From Acidobacteriota bacterium (GTDB lineage Bacteria; Acidobacteriota; Terriglobia; Bryobacterales; Bryobacteraceae), in the NCBI GenBank assembly GCA_029776225.1, contig JAKOTR010000102.1, positions 62,001 through 126,000 on the forward strand: a DNA stretch of 64,000 nucleotides. Reading direction: 5' to 3'. This document shows positions 35,685-43,792 of this stretch, one piece after another (positions within the stretch are counted from its first letter, which is position 1; every line of letters starts with the position of its first letter). The position numbers were made by a program, and so were the translations under genes. The notes under the pieces were generated by a model. The model saw only the letters and a program-made list of their open reading frames with translations, did not search any database and was not told where the DNA came from.

Positions 35685-36253
35685 TTCTTCTCCTCGGTTT
35701 TCGTGCGAGCCGGGGGCCTCTGAACGCTTTGGGGCTGGCGGGCAATCTGTCCGCGGCAGCGCTGCGCCTCCTCGTCGATAACGCGGAATTGCGCCTCCTT
35801 GTCGGCCGCCAGATCGATTACGTACTGTTGCAGCTTCTCGCGGTCGGCCGCTGCGGTGGAAACGGCGCCCAGCAGAAGTTCCGCCAGCGCGGCGTTCTGG
35901 TATTTTCGGATCCCGTCGGCGTAGGAGCGCAGCATGAGATCCAGCGACTGCAAGCGGAAATACGTGGTCAGAGCATTGGTGAGCCCGTCGGGACGCTCGG
36001 CCAGAGCCTTGCTCGTAGTGATGAGGTAATCGATCTCGGCATCGATGCGCTTGCCCTGCTCTGCGTAGGCGGCAGGCGCGCTCTCCCACTGCTGCGGCGT
36101 CACCTTCGCCAGAATGGGTTTGAACGCCTCCACGTGCTCGACGAGCGTTGTGATGTCCTTTCGTATCTCCCACTCCGGCGGGAGGCCGCCCGACTGGCCG
36201 GCCGCGGCCCGCGAGAGCAACACAAGCGAGAATCCGAGAAGCGCCGTCCGCAT
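35681..36253 (-). CDS. Secreted helical protein of unknown function
   Basis: This 190-residue protein is read from ATG 36253 (MRTALLGFSLVLLSRAAAGQ), which gives a signal peptide; the longer open frame to 36622 crosses into the FecR gene. The rest is predicted largely helical (EAFKPILAKVTPQQWESAPA, ALTTYFRLQSLDLMLRSYAD), with a basic Pro-rich tail. I do not recognise it. It lies 88 bases after the FecR-domain gene on the same strand and is coupled to the Cys-rich mini-gene. Confidence 0.68.
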   Translation of the reverse strand: MRTALLGFSLVLLSRAAAGQSGGLPPEWEIRKDITTLVEHVEAFKPILAKVTPQQWESAPAAYAEQGKRIDAEIDYLITTSKALAERPDGLTNALTTYFRLQSLDLMLRSYADGIRKYQNAALAELLLGAVSTAAADREKLQQYVIDLAADKEAQFRVIDEEAQRCRGQIARQPQSVQRPPARTKTEEKK

Positions 36254-36341
36254 GCTCAAAGCCTTTCCGTTTTGTACCCTCAAGTGCCAGTTTCGCACAC
36301 GGTGAGCGCGCAAAGTTCGGCACTTACGGAAAAAGCGGCGC

Positions 36342-37196
36342 CTACTTTCCGGGAGGCGGCGGTGGCGGCGGCGGGCCGGTACTACCGCCCGCTGGAGGAG
36401 GCGGCGGCGCAGGCGGAGTGTCGGAACCGCCTGGCGGCGGGGGTTCCGTCTGGCCGTGATCGCCCGGCAGGCCTCCCGGGGTCCCTCCACCACCCACGGG
36501 CGGTGGAGCGCCGCTACCAGTAGTAACCCGCGGGCTCCTGTAGATGCTGGCGTAGATCGCGTCAGCCGCGGCGCGCAGCGCGTTCTGCAGGACCGAGCCT
36601 TTGTCCAACGACTTTTGCGCAAGCCGTTCGTTCCTGTAAATCCGCAGCCACTCGCCGGGGTTCAGCAGTTTCGAGCCGGACGGGATCACCCGGTGCTGGA
36701 CTTCCACCTGGCCCTCTTCCACCAGCACGAGGGTCGTGTCGCTGTCCTCGACGGTGATATCGAATACGGTGCCCCGCACCGAAATGATGGCCGTGGGAGT
36801 GTGAACGCGGCTGGGGTTCGGCTGCCCGCCCAGCCTCTGGATATGGACCTTTATGCGGCCCAGCAGCAGGTCCAATAAGTCCTTCCAGTTGCCCGGATTT
36901 GCGCGGAAGGATACGCGCGAATTCGGGAAAACCTCGAACGTGCTGCCGTCGGAAATGCGGAAAAGCGCGTACCCGTCCTCGCCGGTGATAATCAGTTGGC
37001 CAGGACGAATCTGATCGCCGGCCGCAAGGGCCCAGGGGGTGGAATCGCGCATTACGCTGACGCGCCCGCCGACAGTGACAACGGTCGCAGCCGCGTCAGG
37101 TGATAGTAAAGAGGACGGCGCCTGGGCGTAACACACCCCAACTACTGCCAACGCCAGCAGCAGGCGACACGGTTTACACCCCATCCACCTTAACAT
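36342..37196 (-). CDS. FecR-domain secreted protein with Pro/Gly-rich tail
   Basis: This 284-residue protein has a signal peptide (LLLALAVVGVCYA). A FecR domain covers about residues 38-190, with the typical blocks GDQIRPGQLIITGEDGYALF, TPTAIISVRGTVFDI and LVLVEEGQVEV. The C-terminal ~60 residues are Gly/Pro-rich (PPPPPPPPGK end). No sigma factor or TonB receptor is adjacent, so this is a stand-alone periplasmic FecR of the kind common in Acidobacteria. It is divergent from the BNR/TIGR03437 gene. Confidence 0.85.
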   Translation of the reverse strand: MLRWMGCKPCRLLLALAVVGVCYAQAPSSLLSPDAAATVVTVGGRVSVMRDSTPWALAAGDQIRPGQLIITGEDGYALFRISDGSTFEVFPNSRVSFRANPGNWKDLLDLLLGRIKVHIQRLGGQPNPSRVHTPTAIISVRGTVFDITVEDSDTTLVLVEEGQVEVQHRVIPSGSKLLNPGEWLRIYRNERLAQKSLDKGSVLQNALRAAADAIYASIYRSPRVTTGSGAPPPVGGGGTPGGLPGDHGQTEPPPPGGSDTPPAPPPPPAGGSTGPPPPPPPPGK

Positions 37197-37247
37197 TGCA
37201 AGCCTCTGGCACGGTTCGGACCGACCCGGGCCATTTCGGAGACTTTA

Positions 37248-37282
37248 GTCTATCACCTTTAATTGCATAGCAAAAGGTAGAC
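37248..37282 (+). promoter_or_regulatory. Bulged hairpin with following T-run in the FecR/BNR intergenic region
   Basis: GTCTA-tca-CCTTT (37248-37260) pairs with AAAGG-TAGAC (37273-37282), ten pairs with a 3-base bulge. A run of seven T follows at about 37290. It could be an attenuator-like element or regulator site in the leader of the BNR gene; this is weakly supported. Confidence 0.25.
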
Positions 37283-37327
37283 CATTGAGTTTTTTTCTCG
37301 AAATACTTGTGATGGAAGAAGTTTCAT

Positions 37328-39283
37328 ATGCCGATATCTTACGGGCGGCCTTTGGCCGGGTTAGAATGGACTCAATTCATGTGTCATAGTGCCACAGGGT
37401 CGGGCTGGCTGGGACGGCGGGTCCTGTTTCTCCTCGTAATCATTCTTCCGGTCGCCGCACCGGCGCAGACGCAAGAGGGCAGGGATGGCACGCGCCCGGA
37501 CTGGAGACGTATCGGCAATTCGGCCATAGATCTTGCGCTGGCTTCCCCGGCGACGGGCCCGGTGGCAAGAGTATGGTTCTCCGAGGACGGCGCGCGGCTG
37601 TTTGTCCGGACAGCGGCCGGACGCGTCTATGTGACCTCGGACTTCGAGAAATGGCAACCCTCCAACGCGGTTCCGCCCCCTGCCGACGACCCTGCCGGGA
37701 CGCCGTTGCCGGAAGGCGTCCGCGCCATCAAGTCCAGTCCTTCACGCTCATCGCGGCTTTACGCCCTGGGGCGGCAGGTCCTCCGGTCGGATGACGGCGG
37801 CGGCTCCTGGATGGATCTGACGGCCTACAAGCAGCGGTCGATCATCGGCGGCGGCATGCGGGACCTGGCGGTTTCGCCTGTGGACGGCGATGAGGTGGTC
37901 GTGGCGAACGACCGCGGCGTATGGCGGTCGCTCGACGGAGGCGTCACCTGGACCGGCCTGAACGAAGTGCTGCCGAACCTCCCCGCCCGCAGACTGGCGG
38001 CCCTCCCGGAAGGTGGCAGAGGCATCCGCCTGATTGCGGACGGGATTGGCGTCATCGAGTGGGCCCCCGGCGAGAAACTCGCCTGGCGTCCCGTCCTGGA
38101 CCCGGCAGCCCGCGAGCAGATCATGGCCCGGGTCGCGGCTTCCGAGGCTCTCGGCGCCCAGATCACCGCGTTGACGGCGGCCGGAGACACGGTTTACGCG
38201 GGCGCTTCCGACGGGCGCATTTGGGTTTCGCAGGACAAAGGCCGGACCTGGGGGCTCCCTTCGTTCGCGGGCCGCGGCCCTGTCGAAAGCATCTGGGTGG
38301 ACCCGAGGGACCCCAGAACGGCACTAGCGGCGCTCAGCGGCTTGAGGCCTCCTTTTGTGCTGCGAACGATCAACGGCGGCCAGTACTGGGATGATTTGAC
38401 CGCGGATCTCCCCCACAGCCCGGCCTGGGGCATCACGGCCGACCGCTCCAGCGGTGCCGTTTACGTCGCTACCGGCCGGGGCGTATTCTTCACGCGCGCG
38501 GATTTGAACGCCGCTGCGGCGGCGACGAACTGGTCGCCCCTGCGAGGACTCCCCGAAGCTGCGGCGCTCGACGTCCGGCTCGACCCGGAAGGCAACCAGT
38601 TGTTCGTAACGGTTCAGGGCTACGGCGTTTACGCCGCGCTGGCCCCGCACCGCCTGGGAGACCTCCGCCTCGTGAGTGCGGCCGACTTCAGCGGCCGTCC
38701 GGCGGCCCCCGGTTCGCTGCTGAGCGTTCTGGGCGGGCGGGTCCGGACGGCGCGCGCCGGAGAGTTGAATTTCCCGGTGCTGGCGGCCAATGACCGCGAG
38801 ACGCAGATTCAGGTCCCGTTTGCAGTCTCCCCCGGGTCTCTTTCGGTGGCTCTCGACACGGCGCAGGGCAGCCTACGGCTGGCGTTGCCGGTCGAAAACG
38901 TTTCGCCCGCAATCTTTATCGACCGCGACGGCACCCCGCTGATTCTGGACGCCGACAGCGGCGTGCTTCTTGACGCCATGAACCCGGCGCGGTCGAACGG
39001 CAGGATCCAGGTCCTGGCGACGGGGCTCGGCAGGGTTCGTCCGGACTGGCCCGCGGGCATGCCGGGTCCAGTGGACGATCCCCCCACTGTGATCGAGCCG
39101 GTTCGAGCCTACCTGGACCGCGCTCCCGTGGAGGTCACCCGCGCGATCCTGGCCCCCGGCTACATCGGCCTGTATCTCGTTGAAATCCAGCTGCCCGCCA
39201 TCGTAAACGCCGGTCCCGCCGAGCTTTACCTGGAAAGCGGAGGCCGCGAAAGCAACCGTACACGCATCTGGCTGGAACCCTGA
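37328..39283 (+). CDS. Secreted BNR/sialidase-type repeat protein with TIGR03437 C-terminus
   Basis: This protein has up to 651 residues. ATG 37328 has GGAAGAAG upstream; ATG 37379 would give a shorter signal peptide (core VLFLLVIILPVAAPAQ). Repeated SxDGGxxW-type blocks (RSDDGGGSW, RSLDGGVTW, VSQDKGRTW, RTINGGQYW) are BNR/photosystem-stability-factor-like propeller blades. The C-terminal ~210 residues are a TIGR03437 module (SAADFSGRPAAPGSLLSVLG, then IQVPFAV and VLATGLG). Exported; function unknown. Confidence 0.83.
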   Translation: MPISYGRPLAGLEWTQFMCHSATGSGWLGRRVLFLLVIILPVAAPAQTQEGRDGTRPDWRRIGNSAIDLALASPATGPVARVWFSEDGARLFVRTAAGRVYVTSDFEKWQPSNAVPPPADDPAGTPLPEGVRAIKSSPSRSSRLYALGRQVLRSDDGGGSWMDLTAYKQRSIIGGGMRDLAVSPVDGDEVVVANDRGVWRSLDGGVTWTGLNEVLPNLPARRLAALPEGGRGIRLIADGIGVIEWAPGEKLAWRPVLDPAAREQIMARVAASEALGAQITALTAAGDTVYAGASDGRIWVSQDKGRTWGLPSFAGRGPVESIWVDPRDPRTALAALSGLRPPFVLRTINGGQYWDDLTADLPHSPAWGITADRSSGAVYVATGRGVFFTRADLNAAAAATNWSPLRGLPEAAALDVRLDPEGNQLFVTVQGYGVYAALAPHRLGDLRLVSAADFSGRPAAPGSLLSVLGGRVRTARAGELNFPVLAANDRETQIQVPFAVSPGSLSVALDTAQGSLRLALPVENVSPAIFIDRDGTPLILDADSGVLLDAMNPARSNGRIQVLATGLGRVRPDWPAGMPGPVDDPPTVIEPVRAYLDRAPVEVTRAILAPGYIGLYLVEIQLPAIVNAGPAELYLESGGRESNRTRIWLEP

Positions 39284-39390
39284 GCGCCAGCCACGGCGCC
39301 GCCGGGACAAGCCTGGCGGCCCCCGCCCCACTGGCAAGCCACCCCCGGAAAGTGGGACAATTCAGGTAGTAAAAACAGTTCGTTACCTTC

Positions 39391-40677
39391 ATGCCTGCTT
39401 CCGTGCCTTCCGGTGGTGAAATTCGAAAGACAGTACTCCCCAACGGCCTGCGCATCGTAAGCGAGCGTATGCCGCAGGTACGATCCGTCGCCGTCGGCAT
39501 CTGGATCTGCTCGGGTTCACGGAGGGAAACGCCCGAAGAGAACGGCATCTGCCACTTCATCGAGCACATGCTGTTCAAAGGGACCACTACGCGCTCCGCC
39601 GAAGACATTGCGCGTTCCGTGGATTCCATCGGCGGAAACCTCGATGCGTTCACCGCCAAGGAACTGGTCAGCTTCAACACCAAGGTTCTCGACGAGCATC
39701 TGCCGCAAGCCTTGGACGTGCTTTCGGACCTGGTGCTCCACCCCGTGTTCCGCCCCGAAGACATCGAGAAGGAAAAGAGGGTGATCCTCGAAGAGCTGAA
39801 GATGGACATGGACAACCCGGAGTACCTCGTCCATGAAATCTTCACCAGCAACTTCTGGATGGGGCACGCGCTCGGGAAACCGATCCTGGGCACAAAGGAG
39901 ACGGTGAAGGCGTTCTCCCAGGAGCTGGTCTGGAAGCATTACGGCAGGCATTATGTTGCGTCGAACATGCTCGTTACCGCCGCCGGGAACCTGACGCACG
40001 AACGGCTGGTGGAACTGGTGAGCGAGCTTTTTGACGGCGTGCCCGCGAGCGCGGAGGTTCCCTCCGACCCCGTTCCCGCGACTCATGCCCGAATCGCGGT
40101 GCGCAAGAAGAAGTCGCTCGAACAGACACACCTTTGCCTGGGGGTTCCTTCCTATCCGTTTCCGCACAGCGACCGTTTCGCTTGCTACGTTCTCAACACG
40201 GTGCTCGGCGGAGGGATGAGCTCCCGGCTGTTTCAGAACATTCGCGAGCGCCGCGGGCTGGCCTACGCGGTGTTTTCCGAGTTGAACCCCTACCGTGACA
40301 CCGGGTGCCTGTCGGTTTATGCGGGCACGTCGGCCGAATCGGCGGGCCGCGTCGTTCAGTTGATCCTCTCCGAGTTCACCCGCCTCAAGCAGGAGCGCGT
40401 GGATGAAGAGGAGCTGCGGCGTGCGAAGGATTATCTGAAAGGCTCGCTGATGCTCGGGTTGGAATCCACCACCAGCCGCATGGCCAACCTGGCGCGGCAG
40501 GAGATGTACTTCGGCCGCTTCTTCAGCCTGGACGAACTGGTGGCCAGCATCGACCGGGTCTCCGCGGACGACGTCCAGCGCCTCGCGCAGCGGTTCTTCG
40601 ACCCCAGCCAGGTGGCGCTCACCGTGCTGGGTAACCTCAAGAATTTCCGCATAGCGCGCGAAGATCTCGCCTGTTAA
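39391..40677 (+). CDS. M16-family zinc peptidase
   Basis: This 428-residue protein has the inverted zinc motif HFIEH (His55, Glu58, His59) followed by a conserved acidic helix. The second half contains the R/Y block RERRGLAYAVFSEL. The length suits the single-unit processing-peptidase-like group (YmxG/PqqL-related), which degrades or trims peptides in a clamshell dimer. No signal peptide is visible, so it is probably cytoplasmic. It precedes the TPM/LemA cassette by 30 bases. Confidence 0.92.
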   Translation: MPASVPSGGEIRKTVLPNGLRIVSERMPQVRSVAVGIWICSGSRRETPEENGICHFIEHMLFKGTTTRSAEDIARSVDSIGGNLDAFTAKELVSFNTKVLDEHLPQALDVLSDLVLHPVFRPEDIEKEKRVILEELKMDMDNPEYLVHEIFTSNFWMGHALGKPILGTKETVKAFSQELVWKHYGRHYVASNMLVTAAGNLTHERLVELVSELFDGVPASAEVPSDPVPATHARIAVRKKKSLEQTHLCLGVPSYPFPHSDRFACYVLNTVLGGGMSSRLFQNIRERRGLAYAVFSELNPYRDTGCLSVYAGTSAESAGRVVQLILSEFTRLKQERVDEEELRRAKDYLKGSLMLGLESTTSRMANLARQEMYFGRFFSLDELVASIDRVSADDVQRLAQRFFDPSQVALTVLGNLKNFRIAREDLAC

Positions 40678-40707
40678 AGCGTCCTTTCAAGGTAGTAAAC
40701 TAATCGT

Positions 40708-41520
40708 TTGCGCACAGAGACGCCAATTCGCCGCCTTGTGCTCGCGCTTTTGCTGTGCGCTGCGGCGGCACTCGCGGCGGATTTCGCCGCCCTGAAACCC
40801 CAGGGCTACGTGAGCGATTTCGCCGGGGTGATCGATCCCGCCAGCCGCGCGCAACTGGAGCGGTATTGCGCCAACCTCGAGCGCGTCACCGGCGCTGAGC
40901 TTGCCCTGGTGACGCTGCCGTCGCTTCAGGATGAACCGATTGAGGATGTCGCCAATGCGCTCTTCCGTGCCTGGGGCATCGGCAAGAAGGGCGAAAACAA
41001 CGGCGTGCTGCTGCTGTTGTCGATCGGCGATCGCCGGAGCCGGCTGGAAGTGGGCTACGGCCTGGAACCAATCATCACGGACGGCACGGCAGGCAGTCTG
41101 CTCCGGGCGATGGCGCCCGACCTCCGCGCGGGGCGATACGGCCCGGCGCTGTTGACGGCATCCGCGGAAATCGGCTCGCGCATTGCCCGGGCGAAAAACG
41201 TATCGCTCGATCAGCCCGCTCCTGTGCGTCCCCGCCGCCGCAGCCGGGAAGCTCCCGTGCTGCCTGGAATCGCTTTTGCGGCCATCATATTCGCCCTGCT
41301 CGTGCTCAATTCCCATTCCCGCGGCCGCGTCCGAAGCCGCGGCCATGGCGCAATGGGTGACCTGCTTACCGGCATGTTGATCGGTGCGCTGATGAACCGT
41401 CCGGGTGGCCATTACCGCGGAGGCGGAGGCGGATTCGGAGGGTACGACTCCTGGGGCGGCGGCTTCGGCGGATTCGGCGGCGGCGATTCCGGAGGCGGCG
41501 GAGCCTCCAGCAGGTGGTGA
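40708..41520 (+). CDS. TPM-domain (YgcG-type) membrane protein
   Basis: This 270-residue protein starts at TTG 40708; no ATG fits. It has a signal peptide (LVLALLLCAAAALA), then a TPM domain of ~120 residues (GYVSDFAGVIDPASRAQLE, GVLLLLSIGDRRSRLEVGYG). One membrane span (~residues 188-205) and a Gly-rich tail (GGGGGFGGYDSWGGGFGGFG) follow. TPM proteins are often paired with LemA, as here (two genes on). The role is not established; membrane quality control has been proposed for relatives. Confidence 0.87.
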   Translation: MRTETPIRRLVLALLLCAAAALAADFAALKPQGYVSDFAGVIDPASRAQLERYCANLERVTGAELALVTLPSLQDEPIEDVANALFRAWGIGKKGENNGVLLLLSIGDRRSRLEVGYGLEPIITDGTAGSLLRAMAPDLRAGRYGPALLTASAEIGSRIARAKNVSLDQPAPVRPRRRSREAPVLPGIAFAAIIFALLVLNSHSRGRVRSRGHGAMGDLLTGMLIGALMNRPGGHYRGGGGGFGGYDSWGGGFGGFGGGDSGGGGASSRW

Positions 41521-41528
41521 CCGGAGAC

Positions 41529-42251
41529 ATGGCCGTGGACATGGAAAAAAAGCTGAACCAGTTGGTGGATCGCTTGAAGAAGGCGCACGGAGAGAGCCTG
41601 ACTTCGGTGATCCTATACGGCTCGGCGGCGGCGGGCGATTACGACGGGAAGTTCTCCGATTTGAATATTCTATGCGTGCTGAAGCAGGTGACCCCGCACG
41701 AGCTGGCTGCTTCCACGCCGGTCGTGCGCTGGTGGCACGAGCAGGGTAACCCCTCGCCGCTCATGCTGAGCGATGAGGAAGTGCGCGGCGCCACCGACTG
41801 CTTCGCTATCGAATTCCACGACATCCGGGAGCGCCATCGCGTGCTCTACGGAGAGGATGTCGTGCGGAACCTGGAAATCGACGACAGCTTCTACCGCGCC
41901 CAGGTGGAGTATGAGCTCCGCGCCAAGCTGCTGCGGCTGCGGCACAAGGCCGCCGAAGCACTGGCCGATTCCGGCCTGCTCCGCAGCCTGATGAGCGATT
42001 CCGTTTCCACGTTCTGCGTCCTGTTCCGGCATGCGCTGCGGCTGGTCGGGGTTGAGGCGAGTTTCGAGAAGCGGGCGGTGATCCACCAGGCGCAAGAGCG
42101 GTTCGGAATCTCGGCCGCGCCATTCGAGAAGCTTCTCGACTTGCGCGAGGATAAGATCAAGCCGCGGGAAGTCGATCCCGTGCCCCTGCTGGAGGAATAC
42201 ATGAAGCAGATCCAGGTGGTGATCAACGCGGTCGACGGCCTGGAAAAATAG
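41529..42251 (+). CDS. Nucleotidyltransferase-fold protein with altered DxD motif
   Basis: This 240-residue protein is read from ATG 41529, with GGAG upstream; GTG 41514 also overlaps the previous gene. The N-terminus has the pol-beta-type helix-turn GSAAAGDYDGKFSDLNILCV. The first metal Asp (Asp44) is kept, but the second is Asn46 (DLN in place of DxD), which would weaken or abolish catalysis. The helical C-terminal ~130 residues resemble HEPN-like or substrate-binding helices. It sits between TPM and LemA genes with short gaps. Confidence 0.75.
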   Translation: MAVDMEKKLNQLVDRLKKAHGESLTSVILYGSAAAGDYDGKFSDLNILCVLKQVTPHELAASTPVVRWWHEQGNPSPLMLSDEEVRGATDCFAIEFHDIRERHRVLYGEDVVRNLEIDDSFYRAQVEYELRAKLLRLRHKAAEALADSGLLRSLMSDSVSTFCVLFRHALRLVGVEASFEKRAVIHQAQERFGISAAPFEKLLDLREDKIKPREVDPVPLLEEYMKQIQVVINAVDGLEK

Positions 42252-42270
42252 TAGGAGGAGAGGCGGAGGA

Positions 42271-42840
42271 ATGAGAGTCGGTCTCATCATTGGATTGGTG
42301 GTCCTGCTTGTTGCCGGGCTGGCAATCGGTGGCAAGCTGATCAGCGTGAGAAACGACCTCGTGAGGGAGCGCGAGGCGATCACGGCGCAATGGTCCCAGG
42401 TGGACGTGGCATTGAACCGCCGCGCCGACCTCATCCCGAATCTCGTGGAGACGGTGAAGGGCTACGCGAGACACGAGGAATCCACAATCGCCGCGGTCGC
42501 CGACGCCCGGGCGGCGCTCGCCAGCGCGCGTACGCCGCAAGAAAAGATTCAGGCCAACAACCAGCTGGATAGCGCGCTTGCCCGCCTGCTGGTTGTGGTG
42601 GAGAACTACCCGAATTTGAAAGCGAACGAAAACTTCCTGCGGTTGCAGGACGAACTGGCCGGCACGGAAAACCGCATCGCCGTCGAACGCCGGAAGTACA
42701 ACGAGGCGGTCCAGCGCTACAACACCGATATCGAACTGTTCCCCAACAACCTGGCGGCGGCGCTGTTCGGCTTCCAGCGAAACGACGCCTATTTCCGTAC
42801 CGAAGGCGCGGCGCGCGAAGCGCCGCGGGTGGAGTTCTAG
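42271..42840 (+). CDS. LemA family protein
   Basis: This 189-residue protein has an N-terminal membrane span (VGLIIGLVVLLVAGLAIGG) and the family core ALNRRADLIPNLVETVKGYA and ENYPNLKANENFLRLQDELA. It is preceded by a strong GGAGGA site. LemA is a membrane-anchored helical protein of uncertain function that is repeatedly found with TPM proteins, as in this cassette. Confidence 0.95.
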   Translation: MRVGLIIGLVVLLVAGLAIGGKLISVRNDLVREREAITAQWSQVDVALNRRADLIPNLVETVKGYARHEESTIAAVADARAALASARTPQEKIQANNQLDSALARLLVVVENYPNLKANENFLRLQDELAGTENRIAVERRKYNEAVQRYNTDIELFPNNLAAALFGFQRNDAYFRTEGAAREAPRVEF

Positions 42841-42890
42841 CCGCGCCCCCGGCGATTTGCGCCTGGTTAGAAGGGCATTTTCCGGACGGT

Positions 42891-42904
42891 TGGCGCTAGC
42901 GCCA
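42891..42904. promoter_or_regulatory. 14-bp perfect palindrome just before the FAH-like gene
   Basis: TGGCGCTAGCGCCA is a perfect palindrome ending seven bases before ATG 42912, where a ribosome-binding site would be expected. It could be a repressor operator or a small translation-blocking hairpin. Confidence 0.4.
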
Positions 42905-42911
42905 TTGCATC

Positions 42912-43751
42912 ATGCGTTTTGGACAAATACGATTTGAGAACAACATCGCCGCTGCTCTGTTCGAAGGCGACCAGGCGCGGCCGATTCCCGGCTACACGAC
43001 GGCTTCCCTAATCCGCAAGGCTGACGCCGAGGGCGTCTCCCTCATCGACCTGGCCCGGGAGATGGCCATTCACCACAGCCAGCCGTCCACACCCGCGATT
43101 CCGATCTTTCCGGTGGAGGTCTGGGGCTGCGGTTGTACGCATCCCGACGAGCCGCGCTCCCATGCCGGAGAACCCGGCGAAGCACTGTACGAACAGGCCT
43201 ATGCGGGTTCGCGGCCCCAGTTCTTCTTCAAGGGCACCGCGCGCATCTGCGTGGGACCGGGACAGCCCGCTGGGATTCGTCCGGATTCCTCCCTTACCGG
43301 ACCGGCGCCCTGTCTGGCCGTGGTGCTGGGCCGCAACGGGACCGTACTCGGCTACACGCTGGGCAACGATATTTCCGCGTGGGACATCGCGCGCGCGAAC
43401 CCGCTCTACCTCACGCAGGCCAAGTTCTACAAGGGCGCGTGCGCCCTCGGCCCGGTCATCGTCACTCCCGACGAGCTTCCGGACCTCAGTTGCCTTCAAA
43501 TCACCTGCTCCATCGAGAGAGACGGGGTCCAGCGGTTTTCCGAGACCATTCCGCTGGCGCGGCTTTCCAGGAGTGTAAACACTTTGATCGAACACTTGCT
43601 GCGCGCCAACCCTCTGCCGGCCGGCTCGGTGCTGCTGACCGGAACGGGGCTGCGCATCCAGGAGGAGGCGGCGCTGGCGCCGGGAGACACCGTGGTGATC
43701 CGGGTTCCGGAGATTGGCGAGCTTTCGAATCCGGTTGCTCTGGCCGAATAA
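42912..43751 (+). CDS. Fumarylacetoacetate-hydrolase-family protein, metal ligands altered
   Basis: This 279-residue protein has the FAH-family core: RPQFFFKGTARICVGPG, GYTLGNDISAWD, AKFYKGACALGP and the end block VLLTGTGL. The usual Glu-x-Glu metal ligands before LAVVLG are Ala132-x-Cys134 (TGPAPCLAVV), while the later Asp153 is kept. The closest families are sugar-acid dehydratases (2-keto-3-deoxy-arabinonate type). Loss of two ligands suggests an inactive or repurposed enzyme. It lacks a visible ribosome-binding site and is preceded by a palindrome. Confidence 0.8.
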   Translation: MRFGQIRFENNIAAALFEGDQARPIPGYTTASLIRKADAEGVSLIDLAREMAIHHSQPSTPAIPIFPVEVWGCGCTHPDEPRSHAGEPGEALYEQAYAGSRPQFFFKGTARICVGPGQPAGIRPDSSLTGPAPCLAVVLGRNGTVLGYTLGNDISAWDIARANPLYLTQAKFYKGACALGPVIVTPDELPDLSCLQITCSIERDGVQRFSETIPLARLSRSVNTLIEHLLRANPLPAGSVLLTGTGLRIQEEAALAPGDTVVIRVPEIGELSNPVALAE

Positions 43752-43792
43752 CTCTTCGTCCGCTGGGAACAGCAAAAAGACGAGGAACAGTC

